Origin: Filimonas lacunae
GTDB taxonomy: Bacteria > Bacteroidota > Bacteroidia > Chitinophagales > Chitinophagaceae
Direction of reading: 5' to 3'
DNA: 64,000 nt
Assembly: GCF_002355595.1 (NCBI RefSeq)
Contig: NZ_AP017422.1
Span: forward strand, 5,150,823 to 5,214,822
Shown here: in pieces, positions 55,512 through 64,000 of the stretch
Position numbering within the stretch: position 1 is the first letter of the stretch
Layout of the letters: every line of letters starts with the position of its first letter
Notes under the pieces: model-generated
The model's input: the letters and a program-made list of their open reading frames with translations, nothing else
What the model was told of the DNA's origin: nothing
Database searches by the model: none
Made by a program: the position numbers and the translations under genes

Positions 55512-55649
55512 ATGACTAAAAGATTATTAGCACTGGCATTACTGGCGATAGCATTTACCACTATGTATACTTCCTGTGTGAGGCCACCACAAGAAGGTGG
55601 ACGTAGCGGACATCACGAACGCCACCACGGGCAACCGCCACATCATTAA
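55512..55649 (+). CDS. Very small His-rich lipoprotein (45 residues)
   Basis: The ATG at 55512 opens a 45-codon frame (MTKRLLALALLAIAFTTMYTSC...). It has a lipoprotein-type signal with Cys at residue 20, followed by a 25-residue mature part rich in His, Pro and Gly (GGRSGHHERHHGQPPHH). It could bind metal ions, but that is only inferred from composition. It is followed after 1 base by a perfect 19-bp terminator hairpin, which supports it being a real gene. Confidence 0.7.
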   Translation: MTKRLLALALLAIAFTTMYTSCVRPPQEGGRSGHHERHHGQPPHH

Positions 55650-55650
55650 T

Positions 55651-55692
55651 AGCAAAAAGCCTTAGCAGTGATTACTGCTAAGGCTTTTTGCT
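55651..55692. terminator. Strong bidirectional terminator
   Basis: A perfect 19-bp stem, AGCAAAAAGCCTTAGCAGT (55651-55669) with its complement at 55674-55692, has a GATT loop. It lies between the convergent 45-residue lipoprotein gene and trhO. Confidence 0.92.
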
Positions 55693-55712
55693 ATTACAAT
55701 ATCTAATAAATA

Positions 55713-56756
55713 TTATTCTTCTTTTTCATTTAAGCGTGGGCGTAAACGCACCCTGGACTTATTAAATATGTTCTGCCCCTTATCAATGCCTTTGCGTAAT
55801 TCTTTCTGGCGCTCTTGTGGCAGGTGAATAGTGTCTTTACATTCTGTGCTGCAGCAACCATCGTATTGTTCAGCACATTCTTTACACTGAATAAACAGTA
55901 AGTGACAGCCGTTGTTTTTACAGTTAGTGTGTTCATCACAAGGCTTGCCGCACTGGTGGCACTTTGCAATCACATCTTCCGTGATACGCTCACCTAAACG
56001 ATCGTCGAACACGAAGTTTTTACCGATGAACCTGCTGGGCAACTCTCCCTCTTTTATTTGTTTGGCATAATTAATAATACCGCCTTCAAGATGAAATACA
56101 TTTTTAAAACCTTTATGCAACATCCATGCACTGGCTTTTTCGCAACGAATGCCACCGGTACAATACATCACTATATTCTTATCTTCTTTGCCCTGCAGCA
56201 TATCTACTGCCATAGGCAACTGATCTCTGAAAGTATCGGAAGGAATTTCTATCGCGTTTTCAAAATGCCCCACTTCATATTCGTAGTGGTTACGCATATC
56301 TACAAACACCGTTTCAGGGTCGTTGATTAAATCGTTGGCCTGTTGAGCATTTACATACTTGCCCTTGTTTTCCATATTAAATCCGGCATCGGTAATGCCG
56401 TCGGCCACTATCTTCTCACGCACTTTAATCTTTAATACCCAAAAGCTTTTACCATCATCATCTACCGCAATGTTTAAACGCAGGTTGTTGAGTGGCTCAA
56501 TAGCGTATAAAGCAGCTTTGAACTCTTCAAAATTGGAAGAGGGAACACTTATTTGCGCGTTAATACCTTCGTGCGCCACGTAAATGCGTCCGAAAACTTT
56601 TAACGTCACCAGGCTTTTGTATAAGCTGTCGCGAAACTCCTGGGGATTAACAATAGGAAAATACTGGTAAAAACTAATTGTAGTGCGCGGTTCTGTTTCT
56701 TCATACAAACGGCGCTTCAGTTCCTCCTGGGAAACTCTGTTGTGTAGTACTGCCAT
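55713..56756 (-). CDS. trhO: tRNA uridine(34) hydroxylase, rhodanese-related
   Basis: The 347-residue protein belongs to the UPF0176/TrhO family that makes 5-hydroxyuridine at wobble position 34. It has an N-terminal acylphosphatase-like domain ([22 protein letters not shown]), a rhodanese domain with the active-site loop CTGGIRC, and a Cys-rich C-terminal region ([27 protein letters not shown]) that probably binds zinc. A perfect TATATTTG (56845-56852) lies about 90 bases upstream, next to an inverted repeat. Confidence 0.92.
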   Translation of the reverse strand: MAVLHNRVSQEELKRRLYEETEPRTTISFYQYFPIVNPQEFRDSLYKSLVTLKVFGRIYVAHEGINAQISVPSSNFEEFKAALYAIEPLNNLRLNIAVDDDGKSFWVLKIKVREKIVADGITDAGFNMENKGKYVNAQQANDLINDPETVFVDMRNHYEYEVGHFENAIEIPSDTFRDQLPMAVDMLQGKEDKNIVMYCTGGIRCEKASAWMLHKGFKNVFHLEGGIINYAKQIKEGELPSRFIGKNFVFDDRLGERITEDVIAKCHQCGKPCDEHTNCKNNGCHLLFIQCKECAEQYDGCCSTECKDTIHLPQERQKELRKGIDKGQNIFNKSRVRLRPRLNEKEE

Positions 56757-56864
56757 GTTTTACAATTTCAGACATCAGACCCTAAAGTCTAATATTCCAT
56801 GAGTGAATTATGGACCCACTTGCAGGGTGGGCAAAATTTCGCCGCAAATATATTGGAGTTCACC

Positions 56865-56927
56865 GACATAGAAATCAGGGGGGCTTAAAATAAGTATAAA
56901 ATAAACTTAATAACCTGATTCTATGTC
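56865..56927. repeat. Inverted repeat between divergent promoters
   Basis: GACATAGAAATCAGG (56865-56879) is the inverse of CCTGATTCTATGTC (56914-56927) apart from one extra base, with 34 AT-rich bases between. The arms sit roughly at the -33 regions of candidate promoters for trhO (-7 at 56845-56852, minus) and for the 56969 gene (TACATTCG at 56938-56945, plus), so it may be a shared operator. Confidence 0.55.
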
Positions 56928-56968
56928 TATTGCCCTGTACATTCGTATAACCTTTCATAGCAATCCCA

Positions 56969-57394
56969 ATGAAAAACTTTACGTCATATCAACTACATGG
57001 AATAGGTCAACTGCTTACGTATAAGCAGAGTTTGACTCCGGACGAAAACACCCATCATTTGAGTTTTAAAACCTTACTCAAAACCGCTCCTGGCAGCTTT
57101 TTAAAGAAACAGGTACAAGCCTTTGTAAATATTTTTTGCGAGCATCAACTGGCTGATACGGATTACGATATTATACAACAGCACACCGCCAAATACCCCA
57201 ACCCGGAGCATCACATTCAACACATGCCCCTGGAAGTGGTATTAAAAACACTGACATATATTATATGGACCGATAGAATTGTAGATGGCTATCTGTTTGC
57301 AAAAGTGCATGATAGAACTATGTACTGGCTGTTAACCCGGTTAGAAGCGCTATTACCATCCGGCAACCATACTACCAACACAGCCACTACCTAA
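56969..57394 (+). CDS. Hypothetical cytoplasmic protein
   Basis: The 141-residue, probably all-helical soluble protein has no signal peptide or membrane segment. I do not recognise a family. Visible features are a helical region KKQVQAFVNIFCEHQLADTDYD, a Pro/His stretch, and LKTLTYIIWTDRIVDGYLFAKVHDRTMYWLLTRLEALL near the C-terminus. It is transcribed divergently from trhO across an inverted repeat and convergently with the DUF5686 gene, with 9 bases between the stops. Confidence 0.6.
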   Translation: MKNFTSYQLHGIGQLLTYKQSLTPDENTHHLSFKTLLKTAPGSFLKKQVQAFVNIFCEHQLADTDYDIIQQHTAKYPNPEHHIQHMPLEVVLKTLTYIIWTDRIVDGYLFAKVHDRTMYWLLTRLEALLPSGNHTTNTATT

Positions 57395-57403
57395 AAAGAG
57401 CTA

Positions 57404-59590
57404 TCAGGGCTCCCGTTTACCTATTACCAGCGGAATATTCAGCTTAATGCCCGAGCGGTTAATGCTGTTGCTTCTGAACGACTGCACAAAGTCGATGCGC
57501 ACCAGTTTAAAAATGTTTTCTATAGAAAAGAAAATATCGGCATAATCATTACCACCCTCCAGCACAAGGCTGTTTCCGCCAATAATAAAAAACCAGTTGA
57601 GTTTGCGCAACAGGGGCACTTTGTTACTGAGCAAGCCATTTAAATGCCACTCCACACTGGCACCGCCGTAAACAGATGCAGTGGTGCTGTATTTGTAAAA
57701 CGAAGCCATCAGCAAAGTTCCCAGGTAGTTAGAGTTAAACAATCCATCGTTACCACTAAAGTGCTGATAATCGGGCAAAAACACCTTCTTCCTGCTCGCA
57801 AATCCTCCTCCAAATACCTTATAACTAAACACACCTTTCATTTTTAAATCAATGCTTTGCGTGGCAGACAAATACCATTTACCGTAATTCACATCACTGC
57901 CTAACAGGTTAGGAATACCATGTGTGTAAGACAGCTCAAACGCCGGATAAGGCGACCCTATGCTGGCTTTACGATCGGGCAGTTGCACATATCGGGTGCC
58001 CGGCTGCCATCGCAGCAGAATGGTGGCGGACAATGCATTGTTTTTTACCATGCTGGTATCGGTAAGTTCTACCGGATAGTTAGGAGTAAAATCCTTGCCT
58101 TTGGGATGACCTATAGAACTAAATGAGGTATTTACCAGCGGTGTACGTTGCTGGTAATCTACTGTTCCTTTAATAGCGAAAAATTTACCGGGGTCATAAT
58201 CATAACCCAGGCTGGCAAATCTGGCCTGGTACAGCTTCATAAAATTGCTGCGATACAACAGGCTATTGATAGTATTTACCCGGGGAGTAATAGGTTGATC
58301 GTTGTTAAACTGCAGCACGCGCTGCCCCACCGAAAAACGCACAGCACTGAGCGACCGGTAAAAGCGGTACACCCCTGCTATATGGGCATTAAAATGCCTG
58401 TTACTGAAACCATAGCGCACATTGGTAAGCAGGTTAAGGTAGGTTCCATTGTTCCAGTATTTACGCGTTTCAGGAGCAATATTCACCACCCAACCCTCTA
58501 CCGTATTATAATTGACCATATCAATAATACCCGGCATGCTGATATACCGTTTTTTGCGGGCGCGGCTAAACGTTTCGCCGGTGATGAACAAGCTAAACCA
58601 GCTTGGATTATTACGTATACGATCCATAGAATCGAGGTAATAAGCCCTGCGGCTCTGCCCCTGCAAACTGTCGTTGATATGATAATCGGTAAGCCCGTCA
58701 GACTGTACAATCAAAGCCCGGGCGGTATCCCAGTAGGGCAGTGATTTTTTGTTGGTGGTAGTATCAAATGCCAGCACTACGTTATTAAAATACCCTGGCT
58801 CAAAAGCAGGATGTAGGTTATAGCGATGAACCTGCACAAAACTGCCGCGTGTATCAAAACCCAGTAGTTTCACTGTAGGGGTTAGCTTTACTCTTTTAAC
58901 CACCCAAACACTGTCCTGCAAACCATATTGTTGCTCTATGTTAAGTGTGTCGAGAATTTGCATTTGCTGTTGCTTCAACAACTGAAAATGTACGGCATAA
59001 ATGCGCCAGCTACCATCCATAATATCTATATGCCCGCTAAACAGCGGTTCATACTTTTTATGAGGTGTAACCGCTATACGAAACACTTTGATGTTACCTG
59101 CATTATACACACTATCCAGCCGGAACCGGTAGTGTTGAAAAGCATTATCAGCCAACGGCGAAAGAAAACCACGCAGACTGAGGTTATCCCCCACTTTTAC
59201 CACCGGCTGGTAAAAAGAGAATAATTGCGGATAACTGAACCCATATGCACTGCCATCGCCGGTAACTGTGGAAGAAAGTACCTGCACCTTGTACTTTTCA
59301 GGCCCATCCATAGAATGAATGGCCATGGTTTGTACGGTATAAATATTTACCGGCTTACCCGAATCACCCCCTAAATACACAGGATGCCCCAAAAAACGAT
59401 CAGGATAATCGCGAAGCTGTAAATGACCTTCTATGTAAATCTGATCCTGAAAACGGGTGAGTTCTTTTTCGTAAACCGGACGTTTTTGAATGGCGTTAGC
59501 GATAACGGAATAGGCACTATCAGCATGCTGTTGCGCAAAAAGCGGAAGAGAGAAAAAAAGCAGTAAACATAGGAGACTGATAGGTTTCAT
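57404..59590 (-). CDS. DUF5686-family outer-membrane protein
   Basis: The 728-residue protein has a signal peptide (MKPISLLCLLLFFSLPLFA, then QQ) followed by the DUF5686 pattern: VYEKELTRFQDQIYIEGHLQLRDYPDRFLG, SLRGFLSPLADNAFQHYRFRLDS, HIDIMDGSWRIYAVHFQL, then a long Tyr-rich barrel. Most relatives also carry an N-terminal carboxypeptidase-regulatory domain; here it is absent. The role is unknown; related proteins are thought to sit in the outer membrane. The ATG is inside the 3' arm of a perfect hairpin (59588-59623). Confidence 0.8.
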   Translation of the reverse strand: MKPISLLCLLLFFSLPLFAQQHADSAYSVIANAIQKRPVYEKELTRFQDQIYIEGHLQLRDYPDRFLGHPVYLGGDSGKPVNIYTVQTMAIHSMDGPEKYKVQVLSSTVTGDGSAYGFSYPQLFSFYQPVVKVGDNLSLRGFLSPLADNAFQHYRFRLDSVYNAGNIKVFRIAVTPHKKYEPLFSGHIDIMDGSWRIYAVHFQLLKQQQMQILDTLNIEQQYGLQDSVWVVKRVKLTPTVKLLGFDTRGSFVQVHRYNLHPAFEPGYFNNVVLAFDTTTNKKSLPYWDTARALIVQSDGLTDYHINDSLQGQSRRAYYLDSMDRIRNNPSWFSLFITGETFSRARKKRYISMPGIIDMVNYNTVEGWVVNIAPETRKYWNNGTYLNLLTNVRYGFSNRHFNAHIAGVYRFYRSLSAVRFSVGQRVLQFNNDQPITPRVNTINSLLYRSNFMKLYQARFASLGYDYDPGKFFAIKGTVDYQQRTPLVNTSFSSIGHPKGKDFTPNYPVELTDTSMVKNNALSATILLRWQPGTRYVQLPDRKASIGSPYPAFELSYTHGIPNLLGSDVNYGKWYLSATQSIDLKMKGVFSYKVFGGGFASRKKVFLPDYQHFSGNDGLFNSNYLGTLLMASFYKYSTTASVYGGASVEWHLNGLLSNKVPLLRKLNWFFIIGGNSLVLEGGNDYADIFFSIENIFKLVRIDFVQSFRSNSINRSGIKLNIPLVIGKREP

Positions 59591-59623
59591 ATTGGCAGGT
59601 ATGACAAAATACCTGCCAATATG
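59588..59623 (-). promoter_or_regulatory. Perfect 15-bp hairpin sequestering a start codon
   Basis: CATATTGGCAGGTAT (59588-59602) is the exact inverse of 59609-59623 with a 6-base loop. On the minus-strand RNA the last three bases of the 3' arm are the ATG of the DUF5686 gene. No U-run follows, so it is unlikely to be a simple terminator; it would hide the start codon. Confidence 0.7.
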
Positions 59624-59631
59624 AAGTATCG

Positions 59632-59991
59632 TTATTTCTTAGGAGCGGCAGTAAGCGCGCCTGCAAAACTACCGGTGATAGCAGCGCAACCCGAAACCAG
59701 GCCACCCACGAAACCAGTAACCAGTATCAATGTCATGTACGACTCACCCAGGTGAAGGATGGGCCCTATTTTAGGAGCCAGCACGTGGTTATTAGCATTA
59801 TCAATTACCCAGGCATGAAAACTCCACAATACGAATACACCTGTAAAGCCCGCTAAAAAACCGAGCAATGGCTTTTGCCAGATGGCTACCGCTACTATCA
59901 GTGAAGTAATAGCAAACGACCACCAGGGTAAAAATAAAGTAATAGTGTAGCCTAATAAAGCTGTTAATACGGTAGCTACTAAAAACTTCAT
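59632..59991 (-). CDS. Small inner-membrane protein of unknown function
   Basis: The 119-residue protein has about four membrane-spanning segments (LVATVLTALLGYTITLFL, WSFAITSLIVAVAIW, LLGFLAGFTGVFVLWSFHAWVI, LILVTGFVGGLVSGCAAITGSFAGAL). It resembles small uncharacterised membrane proteins of the phylum. It follows the penicillin acylase gene by 6 bases and is thus co-transcribed with it; whether they work together is unknown. Confidence 0.7.
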   Translation of the reverse strand: MKFLVATVLTALLGYTITLFLPWWSFAITSLIVAVAIWQKPLLGFLAGFTGVFVLWSFHAWVIDNANNHVLAPKIGPILHLGESYMTLILVTGFVGGLVSGCAAITGSFAGALTAAPKK

Positions 59992-59997
59992 GTATTC

Positions 59998-62610
59998 TTA
60001 TTTAGTATTTTTTTCAAATGTAAGTTTCCCTGTAAGCCCCTTATGCTTTACCATATTGGATTTAGGAGCCATTTCCAGACGGTAGTATTTACCAGACACC
60101 CACGAATCAACAAAAGCATCGTAATACTTACTGCCGGGGTTACCATTCTGTCCACCAGGGTACACACCATATGCGTTGATGTTATCAGTTAATTCCACCA
60201 CCATACGCCAGCTGGGACCATGTTTACCTTTAAAGGCATTGATGATATTTTCACCCCCGCCACCTAATACATGCAAACGGCTGAAAGAAGGTAAACGTAA
60301 CAGGTGAGTTACCGCACCATCTTTATAAGCACCCCACTCCAGCTGATTATCCGCTTCGGCCTTTTTAAGGGCAGGGATAGCTTTACGGTAAGCTTTCAAT
60401 ACGATATCTGCAACAGTTTCCTTTTCCGGAGTATAAATGTCATCTGCAAATACATAATCAGGCTCCCTTAACAAAGCTTCTATCAGGGTAGCTTTTTCAG
60501 GCATGGGCATGGGCTTAGATGACTGTGAAAGTTCATCCTGGTACATGCACACCGTCAGACTATCCCACCATATTTTCAATACAGTTGGCGCTTTCTCTTT
60601 GGCATCGCTGCGCAGGTTCCATGATTTAAAAAGATCTATATACTTTTTCTCATCCGCATTCAGAATGCTCTCGTTGAGGTTGCGTAATAACACAGGACGT
60701 GCTATTTCGGCAAACGTGTTATAGTTATCTGTTTGCATGTGCTGCATATCCGCTACGGTAACATTCTCTAAAGATGCCAGGTAACGATCGATGGTTAAAC
60801 CACGGAACAACTCAAACGTACCCCCCTGGTAATAAGGATAAGTGGTATCGTAAGGATATTGGTTGGCGCTGCTTACATAGCCACGACCCGGATTATACAT
60901 CGTAAGGTTTTCTTCAATAGCCACATCCCCCTGCCAGCCGAAAGCGCTGTCAGTGCCAGGCATAATAAAATCACCTTGTCTTCTCCACTTAGCCGGGAAC
61001 ATGCCCTGCTGCCTGATAGCGATATCGCCGCTTTTGGCTGCAAAAATCATGTTCTGGCCAGGACACTTGAAATAAGATAATGCGTCCAGGTAATCGATAT
61101 ATCCTTTGGCACGGTCTAACAGGCTAAAGGTTTTTAATTCGTTGCTGGGCTCATGCGCCATCCATTTACAAGCGTAAGCTTTGCCACTTTGTAACGGATC
61201 GGGATAATGCGCATCGTACATTACAGGGCCCCATACAGTCATAGCTATATGTTCTACCTTGTTAGCACCGCCTTTTACTTTAATCACTTCATCGCGGAAA
61301 CTGGTACGCTGCCATGCGCCATTGTACCAATACTCCTGCATAGAGGAATCTTTAAATTTAATTTCGTAGTAGTCTTTTACATCACGCTCAGAGTTGGTCA
61401 TACCAAAAGCACAACTATCGTTAAAACCAATTACGATATAAGGCGCACCCGGGAATGAAACACCGTAGGCATTAAACGCTGGTGTGGTAATCTGCATTTC
61501 GTACCAGATAGCAGGCAGATTAAGGCCCAGGTGAGGGTCGTTACACAAAATAGGCTTACCGCTTTGTGTTCTGGTGCCCGCTAACGCCCAGTTATTGCTA
61601 CCATTATCTTTATCTGGTTTGGTTTGATCCAGCTTTGCAGTTGCCCCTTTTACAGCCGGTGCTTTACCACCCTTCACCGGTTTTACCGGGGCTGCTTTGG
61701 CAGGTTGTGCAGTTTTTGCTGCTGCCAGGCTATCTGCTTTGCGTGTGCTATCGGCCAATGCCAATGTTGTTGAATCTGGTATAGGCTCCGGCTTAAACAA
61801 AAAGTACAGCGAATCGGCAATAGCCGGAACAGGCAATCTTTCATCCGGCTCGTACATCACCGCATTTTTAGGGATGATAGGCGCCATCAGGTCCTGTCCG
61901 TAGGGATATAATTTTTCAAACTCTTTTGCAGTAAAAACAGAACGTGCATTTGTTTTTTCAAAGTCTTCTTCCCTACCTGCCAGGTCGTAGGCCATATATT
62001 TTACAAACAGCGCTGTTTTTAAATTAGTCCAATGCTCTGGCTTATAATCCAGTAATTTATATTCAACAGGAATATCATTAGGATCTAACTGATCAATATA
62101 GCTGTTTACACCCGCGGTATACGCATCCAGCGCATCTTTGGTAGCCTTATCATTTTCCATGGCTTCCAGTGAACGCTCAGCAGCGTACACCATGCCCAGG
62201 CGGCGGAATTTCTTATCTACTGCCAGAAAATCGATACCATTAGACTTTTCGCCCATGATTTCACTTAAACGACCGGCCGCGTAGTAAGTCTGAAACTCCA
62301 TTTGCCATAAACGGAATTTGGCATGCAGGTAGCCCTGTGCAAAGTAAGCGTCGTTTTCATTTTCAGCATACACGTGCGGTACCAGCCTTTCATCCAGGTA
62401 TACCTCTACTTTGCCTTTTAAATCGTCGGATTTAATTTCAACCACATATAAAGTACTGGCGCTTTCTGCGTTTTGCCAGAAACCTTTTTGCGGGCACAGG
62501 AAATTACCCAACCTTGGGGTTTGGGTGCCGGCAACAGGCAGCTGTATATTAAGCAGGATGATCAGCCCAATGGTAACGGCAGCACCCAGGATAGAGGGTA
62601 TCACTCTCAT
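59998..62610 (-). CDS. Penicillin acylase family (Ntn-hydrolase) protein
   Basis: The 870-residue protein has an N-terminal membrane anchor or signal (PSILGAAVTIGLIILL), the alpha part (HVYAENENDAYFAQGYLHAKFRLWQMEFQTYYAAGRLSEI) and a Pro/Ala/Lys-rich spacer. The beta chain would begin with the nucleophile Ser338 in NGSNNWALAG after self-cleavage. The later MTNSERDVKDYYEI and SANQYPYD fit the family. Members hydrolyse amide bonds of antibiotics, acyl-homoserine lactones or acyl peptides; the substrate here is unknown. The frame is open 32 codons upstream; the later Met (MRVIPS) gives a better signal segment. Confidence 0.88.
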   Translation of the reverse strand: MRVIPSILGAAVTIGLIILLNIQLPVAGTQTPRLGNFLCPQKGFWQNAESASTLYVVEIKSDDLKGKVEVYLDERLVPHVYAENENDAYFAQGYLHAKFRLWQMEFQTYYAAGRLSEIMGEKSNGIDFLAVDKKFRRLGMVYAAERSLEAMENDKATKDALDAYTAGVNSYIDQLDPNDIPVEYKLLDYKPEHWTNLKTALFVKYMAYDLAGREEDFEKTNARSVFTAKEFEKLYPYGQDLMAPIIPKNAVMYEPDERLPVPAIADSLYFLFKPEPIPDSTTLALADSTRKADSLAAAKTAQPAKAAPVKPVKGGKAPAVKGATAKLDQTKPDKDNGSNNWALAGTRTQSGKPILCNDPHLGLNLPAIWYEMQITTPAFNAYGVSFPGAPYIVIGFNDSCAFGMTNSERDVKDYYEIKFKDSSMQEYWYNGAWQRTSFRDEVIKVKGGANKVEHIAMTVWGPVMYDAHYPDPLQSGKAYACKWMAHEPSNELKTFSLLDRAKGYIDYLDALSYFKCPGQNMIFAAKSGDIAIRQQGMFPAKWRRQGDFIMPGTDSAFGWQGDVAIEENLTMYNPGRGYVSSANQYPYDTTYPYYQGGTFELFRGLTIDRYLASLENVTVADMQHMQTDNYNTFAEIARPVLLRNLNESILNADEKKYIDLFKSWNLRSDAKEKAPTVLKIWWDSLTVCMYQDELSQSSKPMPMPEKATLIEALLREPDYVFADDIYTPEKETVADIVLKAYRKAIPALKKAEADNQLEWGAYKDGAVTHLLRLPSFSRLHVLGGGGENIINAFKGKHGPSWRMVVELTDNINAYGVYPGGQNGNPGSKYYDAFVDSWVSGKYYRLEMAPKSNMVKHKGLTGKLTFEKNTK

Positions 62611-62744
62611 GAGGAGCAGGTTGAGTGTTTTAAAAAGTCTGAAAAAAATACATTTGCGGAGGCAATATAAATATGTTTTGCTGTTTGGCAAACATGTTTG
62701 GGCCAATTGCCCCCCGGCGGAACCCCTATAACGGTTTAGTAATA

Positions 62745-63848
62745 TTATTGATTTTCAATAGACGAAAGCAATAAACCCACCTCTTCCGGCGTATTATAGG
62801 CATGCAGTACCACCCGCAAACGCTCACTGCCATTGGGTACTGTAGGATATAGTATAGCACGCACATCCAGGTTGTGCTGCTGTAAATGCCGGGCCATTTT
62901 TTTCACTTCCAGGTTGCCCGGAACCAACACCCCTTGAATTGGGGTGTTAGAGCTTGTTAGCTGATAAGAGAGGGGGTTATGGGTAAATTGTTGCACCAGC
63001 GATTGCAAATGAGCACGTTGCTGTTGCATGCCCGGAAACAGGGCATAACTGGCCCGGATAGCAGCAATGGCATGGTCGGGCAAGGCGGTAGTGTAAATAA
63101 AGCTGCGCGAAAAATTAATGAGGAAATCTTTCAACCGCTTACTACCTAACACTACAGCGCCATGGCAACCACAGGCCTTACCAAAAGTGTGCATCCGGCA
63201 AAACACCCGCTCCTGCATATCCAGGTATTGTACCCATCCTTCTCCCCTGTTGCCTATTACGCCTGTTGCATGTGCCTCGTCTATGATCATATGCGCGCCA
63301 TATTGCTCACACAAAGCTACCAGCTCCGGCAATGGGCAGGTATCTCCATCCATGCTGAATACCGATTCCGTCACCACAAACACATTGCCTGTGGTACGCT
63401 CCAGCCGCTGTTGCAGGTGTTCCCTATCATTATGCCGGAACGAAAAAGACTGAGCAAAAGACAGGCGAATGCCATCACGGATAGAAGCATGGCAAAGCTG
63501 ATCATATATAATAGTATCCCCTTTTTGCGGAATAGCAGATAATACCCCAATATTGGCGTCGTACCCCGAATTAAACAAAAGGGCTGCCCCAGCCTGGTGA
63601 AAGCCTGCCAGCATGGCTTCTGTTTCTTCGGCCAGCACACTGTTACCTGCCAGCAGCCGCGAACCTGTGCTACCCGAAGCGTAAAGTGTTTGCTCCGCTA
63701 TTTGCCGTGCCAACACCCCTGAATGCACCAGCCCCAGATAATCATTGCTGCAAAAATCAATGCTGCCCGAAGGCAGGCGCAAGCTACGGAAAGCGTTATT
63801 TTCAGTTCGTTGCGCTAAAGCTGGTTGCAAAAACAGATCGTTATACAT
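62745..63848 (-). CDS. bioF: Alpha-oxoamine synthase, 8-amino-7-oxononanoate synthase type
   Basis: The 367-residue PLP enzyme of the AONS/KBL/ALAS group has CSNDYLGL, GSTGSRLLAGN, FNSGYDANIG, DQLCHASIRDG, DEAHATGVIGNRGEG and the PLP lysine in HTFGKACGCHG. It condenses an acyl-CoA or acyl-ACP with an amino acid. BioF (pimeloyl + alanine, biotin synthesis) is the best guess on length and motifs, but no other bio genes are visible, so a different substrate is possible. It has a good promoter at 63868-63898. Confidence 0.8.
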   Translation of the reverse strand: MYNDLFLQPALAQRTENNAFRSLRLPSGSIDFCSNDYLGLVHSGVLARQIAEQTLYASGSTGSRLLAGNSVLAEETEAMLAGFHQAGAALLFNSGYDANIGVLSAIPQKGDTIIYDQLCHASIRDGIRLSFAQSFSFRHNDREHLQQRLERTTGNVFVVTESVFSMDGDTCPLPELVALCEQYGAHMIIDEAHATGVIGNRGEGWVQYLDMQERVFCRMHTFGKACGCHGAVVLGSKRLKDFLINFSRSFIYTTALPDHAIAAIRASYALFPGMQQQRAHLQSLVQQFTHNPLSYQLTSSNTPIQGVLVPGNLEVKKMARHLQQHNLDVRAILYPTVPNGSERLRVVLHAYNTPEEVGLLLSSIENQ

Positions 63849-63867
63849 GTGTATGGTAGTAAAGAAC

Positions 63868-63898
63868 CAAAAGTAAAATCCCCACCCTTACAAGCAAT
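63868..63898 (-). promoter_or_regulatory. Promoter of the bioF-like gene
   Basis: A perfect TACTTTTG (63868-63875) with ATTG at 63895-63898, 19 bases upstream, is close to the full Bacteroidota consensus. It lies about 20 bases before the ATG. Confidence 0.65.
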
Positions 63899-63956
63899 TT
63901 TTTATTTTTGACGCCGGGGATATTCCCTTTTTGACATTTGCCATTTCACTTTTTCA

Positions 63957-64000
63957 ATGGACGCGCTTAAAAATATACTTGGCCTACAGCTACCTACCGA
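63957..64000 (+). CDS. Start of a gene, possibly tRNA-(ms2io6A)-hydroxylase
   Basis: An ATG at 63957 opens a frame reaching the right edge (MDALKNILGLQLPT). A LGLxLPTD segment near the N-terminus recalls MiaE, the diiron enzyme hydroxylating ms2i6A37 of tRNA, but 14 residues cannot prove this. A perfect TATTTTTG at 63903-63910 could be its -7 element. Confidence 0.35.
   Translation, partial: MDALKNILGLQLPT

Noticed and set aside
58148-58744. 198-residue plus-strand frame inside the DUF5686 gene
   Set aside because: It lies entirely antisense to a clearly coding barrel protein and has no signal or family resemblance.

Overview
The window reads as chromosome of a member of the Bacteroidota, most likely the Chitinophagaceae. 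The grounds are several type IX secretion (T9SS) components, a CHU_C sorting domain, TonB-dependent receptors, a lipidated TamA-like protein, promoters of the TTTG / TANNTTTG type, almost no Shine-Dalgarno sequences, and many secreted proteins ending their signal peptides in A-Q. No rRNA, tRNA or CRISPR array was seen.

Region 1 (1-10.8 kb, all minus strand) is two amino-acid operons head to tail: hisG-hisD-hisC-[secreted sugar-dehydrogenase-like protein]-hisB, then trpE-G-D-C-F and the first codons of probable trpB. Each operon is preceded by a leader peptide rich in the matching amino acid (6 His; WWW plus a terminal Trp) and by mutually exclusive antiterminator and terminator helices, so both look like ribosome-mediated attenuators. 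No terminator separates hisB from the trp leader, so his transcripts may run into the trp attenuator.

Region 2 (10.8-25 kb) holds an S9 peptidase, a small beta-barrel protein, and a tightly packed four-gene minus-strand cluster: a phage-tail-collar protein, a substrate-binding-like protein without signal peptide, a 2627-residue T9SS-exported protein with 25 near-identical Ig-like repeats, and a PorP/SprF protein.

Region 3 (25-48.7 kb) is mixed housekeeping and envelope genes: a POTRA outer-membrane protein, a GH1 glucosidase, a TlpA-like thiol protein, a DUF6934-like gene with a small downstream frame, fructose-6-phosphate aldolase, the SRP RNA with a textbook promoter, the T9SS Plug protein, a LolC/E-like permease, a TrmH methyltransferase, TamL, TruB, ProS, a Tyr/Asn-rich lipoprotein with a FadL-like barrel, MiaA, an NtrC-like regulator without DNA-binding domain, a TonB receptor and PdhB.

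Region 4 (48.7-64 kb) has a frameshifted TonB receptor, purC, an intact IS481-family element lying between purC and its probable terminator, a degenerate array of 21-bp units kept in exact register for about 590 bp, small secreted proteins, TrhO, a DUF5686 protein whose start codon lies in a perfect 15-bp hairpin, a penicillin acylase, an AONS-type enzyme (BioF-like) and the start of a possible miaE.

The most unusual items are the 21-bp phased array, the tail-collar/T9SS giant-repeat cluster, and the paired his and trp attenuators.
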